NCBI GenBank assembly: GCA_030426085.1
Contig: JAUHYW010000046.1
Coordinates: forward strand, 1-64,000
DNA: 64,000 nucleotides
From: a bacterium
GTDB lineage: Bacteria > Myxococcota_A > Bradymonadia > UBA7976 > UBA1532
Reading direction: 5' to 3'
The translations under genes and the position numbers were made by a program. Shown here piece after piece: positions 62,313 through 64,000 of the stretch (positions are counted from its first letter, which is position 1; the number at the start of each line of letters is the position of its first letter). The notes under the pieces were generated by a model. The model ran no database searches, was not told the DNA's origin, and saw only the letters and a program-made list of their open reading frames with translations.

Positions 62313-62897
62313 TCAGCCCAGCGCCGCCCGTAGCCCGTCGATGAGCATCTGCACCGAGATCGCGACCAGCACCATGCCCATCAGCCGCTCGATGGCCACC
62401 AGCCCCCGCCGCCCCAGGCGCCGGTAGAGCGCGGGCGCCGCCAGCAGGATCAGCGCCGCGCCGCTCCACGCCAGAAGCAGCGATCCGAGAGCCCCGCCGG
62501 CCCCGACCCCGCCCTCGGGGTGCATCAACAGCAGCGTCGCCAGCACCGACGGCCCGGCGATGAGCGGGATCGCCAGCGGCACCACCAGCGGCTCGCCCCC
62601 GGGCATGTCGCCCATCACCCCGCCCGCCGTCGGGAAGATCATGCGCAGCGCGATGAGGAACAGCACCACGCCCCCGGCGATCGACAGCGCCGTCGGGCTC
62701 AGCCCGAGCAGCGTCATCAGCCCCGGCCCGGCGAAGAGGAAGCCCACCATCACCGCGAGCGCCACCGCCAGCTCGCGCATCAGCACCCGTCGCCGACGCT
62801 CGGCCGGCACCTCATCGAGCACCGACAAGAAGATCGGCACGTTGCCCAGGGGATCCATGATCAGGAACAAGGTCAGCGCCGCGGTCGCCATCGACAT
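62313..62897 (-). CDS. MarC-family membrane protein
   Basis: A 194-residue inner-membrane protein with about six helices. The N-terminal FLIMDPLGNVPIFLSVL and the AGGVVLFLIALRMI and PLAIPLIAGPSVLATLLL segments are family hallmarks. MarC proteins have no established function; despite the name they are not needed for Mar antibiotic resistance. AAGGAGGT, a near-perfect ribosome site, precedes the ATG at 62897. Its upstream region carries three phased repeats. Confidence 0.9.
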   Translation of the reverse strand: MSMATAALTLFLIMDPLGNVPIFLSVLDEVPAERRRRVLMRELAVALAVMVGFLFAGPGLMTLLGLSPTALSIAGGVVLFLIALRMIFPTAGGVMGDMPGGEPLVVPLAIPLIAGPSVLATLLLMHPEGGVGAGGALGSLLLAWSGAALILLAAPALYRRLGRRGLVAIERLMGMVLVAISVQMLIDGLRAALG

Positions 62898-62960
62898 CCC
62901 GCACCTCCTTCGTCCACGGGAGGGCGAGCATCGGCCGGGAGCCACCTTCGGCGCACCTCA

Positions 62961-63017
62961 ATCGATCCGAATCCGCCTTCATCGAGCTGAATCCGACCTG
63001 AATCGATCTGCATTCGT
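62961..63017. promoter_or_regulatory. three phased ATCGAnnnGAATCCG-like repeats upstream of the marC-like gene
   Basis: ATCGA begins at 62961, 62981 and 63002, each followed after three bases by GAATCCG, GAATCCG and GCATTCG. Spacings of 20 and 21 bp (two helical turns) put all three on one face of the DNA. They lie 64-120 bp before the marC-like start; the gene on the other side ends toward them, so marC is the only likely target. Confidence 0.45.
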
Positions 63018-63063
63018 CCGAAAGTGACCGAAAGCACCCGCGCCCTGGAGGAGGCGACGCCGA

Positions 63064-63831
63064 TCAGGGGTTGGCGTGGCGGTCGGCCACGTAGGCCTTG
63101 CTCAGCGCCTCGAAGAGCCCGGGGACGCCCGGCGCCAGCTTCGCCCCGTCCACATCGGACGCCCGCACGCAGACCGTGGCCCAGCCGGGGTTGGCCAGCA
63201 GGAGGCGCTTGCTGCCCCGCACCAGCACGATGTCCCCCGGCTCGAGGACGCTTGTCAGCCGGGTGTGCGCGTCGTCGCAGCGGAAGCGCCGGTTGTCGTG
63301 GAACACCTTCGCCCGCAGCGCCTCGACCTTCGCCGGATCCACATCCCCCCGGCGCACGAAGCTGCACGCCTGCTCCGCGGCGTGGTCGATCAGGGCCCCC
63401 AGCACCGGATCCTGCCGGCCGAGCGTCAACCGGGCCTCGGTGCCGTCGGCCCGGCGCAAGGTGAGCTGAGACCCGGGCTTCGTGGCCCGGAAGATGGCCG
63501 CGAGCGCCTGGTGGGTCTTCACCGGCGCCTCCCCCACCGCCGTCACGATCTGACCCGTCGCCAGCCCGGCCTTCGCCGCCGGGCTGCCGGCCGAGACCGC
63601 GTCGATCCGCACTCCCCCCTCGCTCCGGGTCGAGAAGCTCACCCCCACCCAGCTGTCCTTGGACGCGAGCCCGTCGAGCAGCGCGGCCCGATCGAGCCAG
63701 CTCGGGGCGCCGAGATCGTGGAAGGTGAAGTCGATCGGGCACGGATCGCCGGCCCGGGCGGGCGCGGCGAGCAGCGCCGCGAGCAAGGGCAGGTACAGCA
63801 GCGCGCAGGGCAGGGCTCTCGTCGGGCTCAT
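63064..63831 (-). CDS. secreted PDZ-domain protein
   Basis: A 255-residue precursor with a clear signal peptide (ALPCALLYLPLLAALLAAPARA, cut near residue 27). A PDZ-like domain follows at about 55-135: WVGVSFSTRSEGGVRIDAV, GSPAAKAGLATGQIVTAVG, LTLRRADGTE. The second half, with Cys pairs (EQACSFV, RFRCDD, TVCVRA), is unrecognised and shows no protease catalytic triad, so this is likely a periplasmic binding or adaptor protein. GAGGA precedes the ATG at 63831. To its right, 63832-64000 shows no further gene. Confidence 0.8.
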   Translation of the reverse strand: MSPTRALPCALLYLPLLAALLAAPARAGDPCPIDFTFHDLGAPSWLDRAALLDGLASKDSWVGVSFSTRSEGGVRIDAVSAGSPAAKAGLATGQIVTAVGEAPVKTHQALAAIFRATKPGSQLTLRRADGTEARLTLGRQDPVLGALIDHAAEQACSFVRRGDVDPAKVEALRAKVFHDNRRFRCDDAHTRLTSVLEPGDIVLVRGSKRLLLANPGWATVCVRASDVDGAKLAPGVPGLFEALSKAYVADRHANP

Positions 63832-64000
63832 CGGGTCCTCCGTCCTCATCGTCCGCGTCGTCGACGATCGCCCGTGCGCGGCGACGAGGCAAGTGATCCC
63901 CGGCGCCCGACCGGCGCGCTCCGAAAAAAACCGAAACACTGCCCGGCGGGCGGCCGTACCCCCCATCAGCAGGTCGACGCGTCTCCTCCTCCCCTCCTCC

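Overview
The window comes from a very GC-rich genome (third codon positions almost all G or C). PEGA-type Ser/Thr kinases, FadL-like outer-membrane proteins, many lipoproteins, HTTM and copper-monooxygenase-like proteins and clp-like AAA+ paralogues point to a Myxococcota-type (former Deltaproteobacteria) diderm, by family knowledge rather than any marker gene. Coding is dense, with many stop/start overlaps (ATGA, GTGA, TGATG), so most genes sit in translationally coupled operons. Mobile elements and CRISPR arrays were not seen. || Region 1 (1-17.5 kb): a membrane P-loop NTPase beside a small MscS channel; an RHS-like lipoprotein; then an operon of three large divergent Clp-type double-AAA+ proteins, with a FadL-like outer-membrane protein after the first and a 70-residue membrane protein at the end. 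The AAA+ paralogues lack the Clp N-domain and the NBD2 pore loop, carry decayed NBD1 Walker B motifs, and have C-terminal regions that resemble by eye the N-terminal/PCRF part of release factor 2. This is the best candidate for an undescribed system. A GST follows. || Region 2 (17.5-25.3 kb): tRNA-Leu(UAA) with its own promoter, queD divergent from queC-queE, a sigma-54-activator-like protein without GAFTGA, an acyltransferase/dienoyl-CoA-reductase-like pair, and a two-gene Septu-type (PtuA/PtuB) anti-phage module. || Region 3 (25.3-34.9 kb): D-aminoacylase-like amidohydrolase, an HTTM membrane-protein operon with an LpxH-like phosphoesterase, a lipoprotein joining a haem-c site to a copper monooxygenase-like domain, a second lipoprotein, and a NarL-type two-component pair. 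|| Region 4 (34.9-46.7 kb): a 13-gene minus-strand biosynthetic operon with stand-alone acyltransferase, dehydratase, ketosynthase and ketoreductase, a complete beta-branching (HMGS/ECH1/ECH2) cassette, two ACP domains, two short-chain reductases and two alpha-oxoamine synthases. The expected product type is an acyl chain with a beta-alkyl branch, released by decarboxylative condensation with an amino acid to an alpha-aminoketone. || Region 5 (46.6-64 kb): an acetoacetate-decarboxylase-like protein with a coupled 32-codon leader, a possible HXXEE membrane protein, an OmpR-type two-component pair, a Ser/Thr kinase with a promoter/operator, tandem alpha/beta hydrolases, glycogen phosphorylase, a NodB-like deacetylase, upp-hpt salvage genes, a TPR/GT2 glycosyltransferase, a PEGA kinase, an 18-bp tandem repeat, a MarC protein and a secreted PDZ protein.
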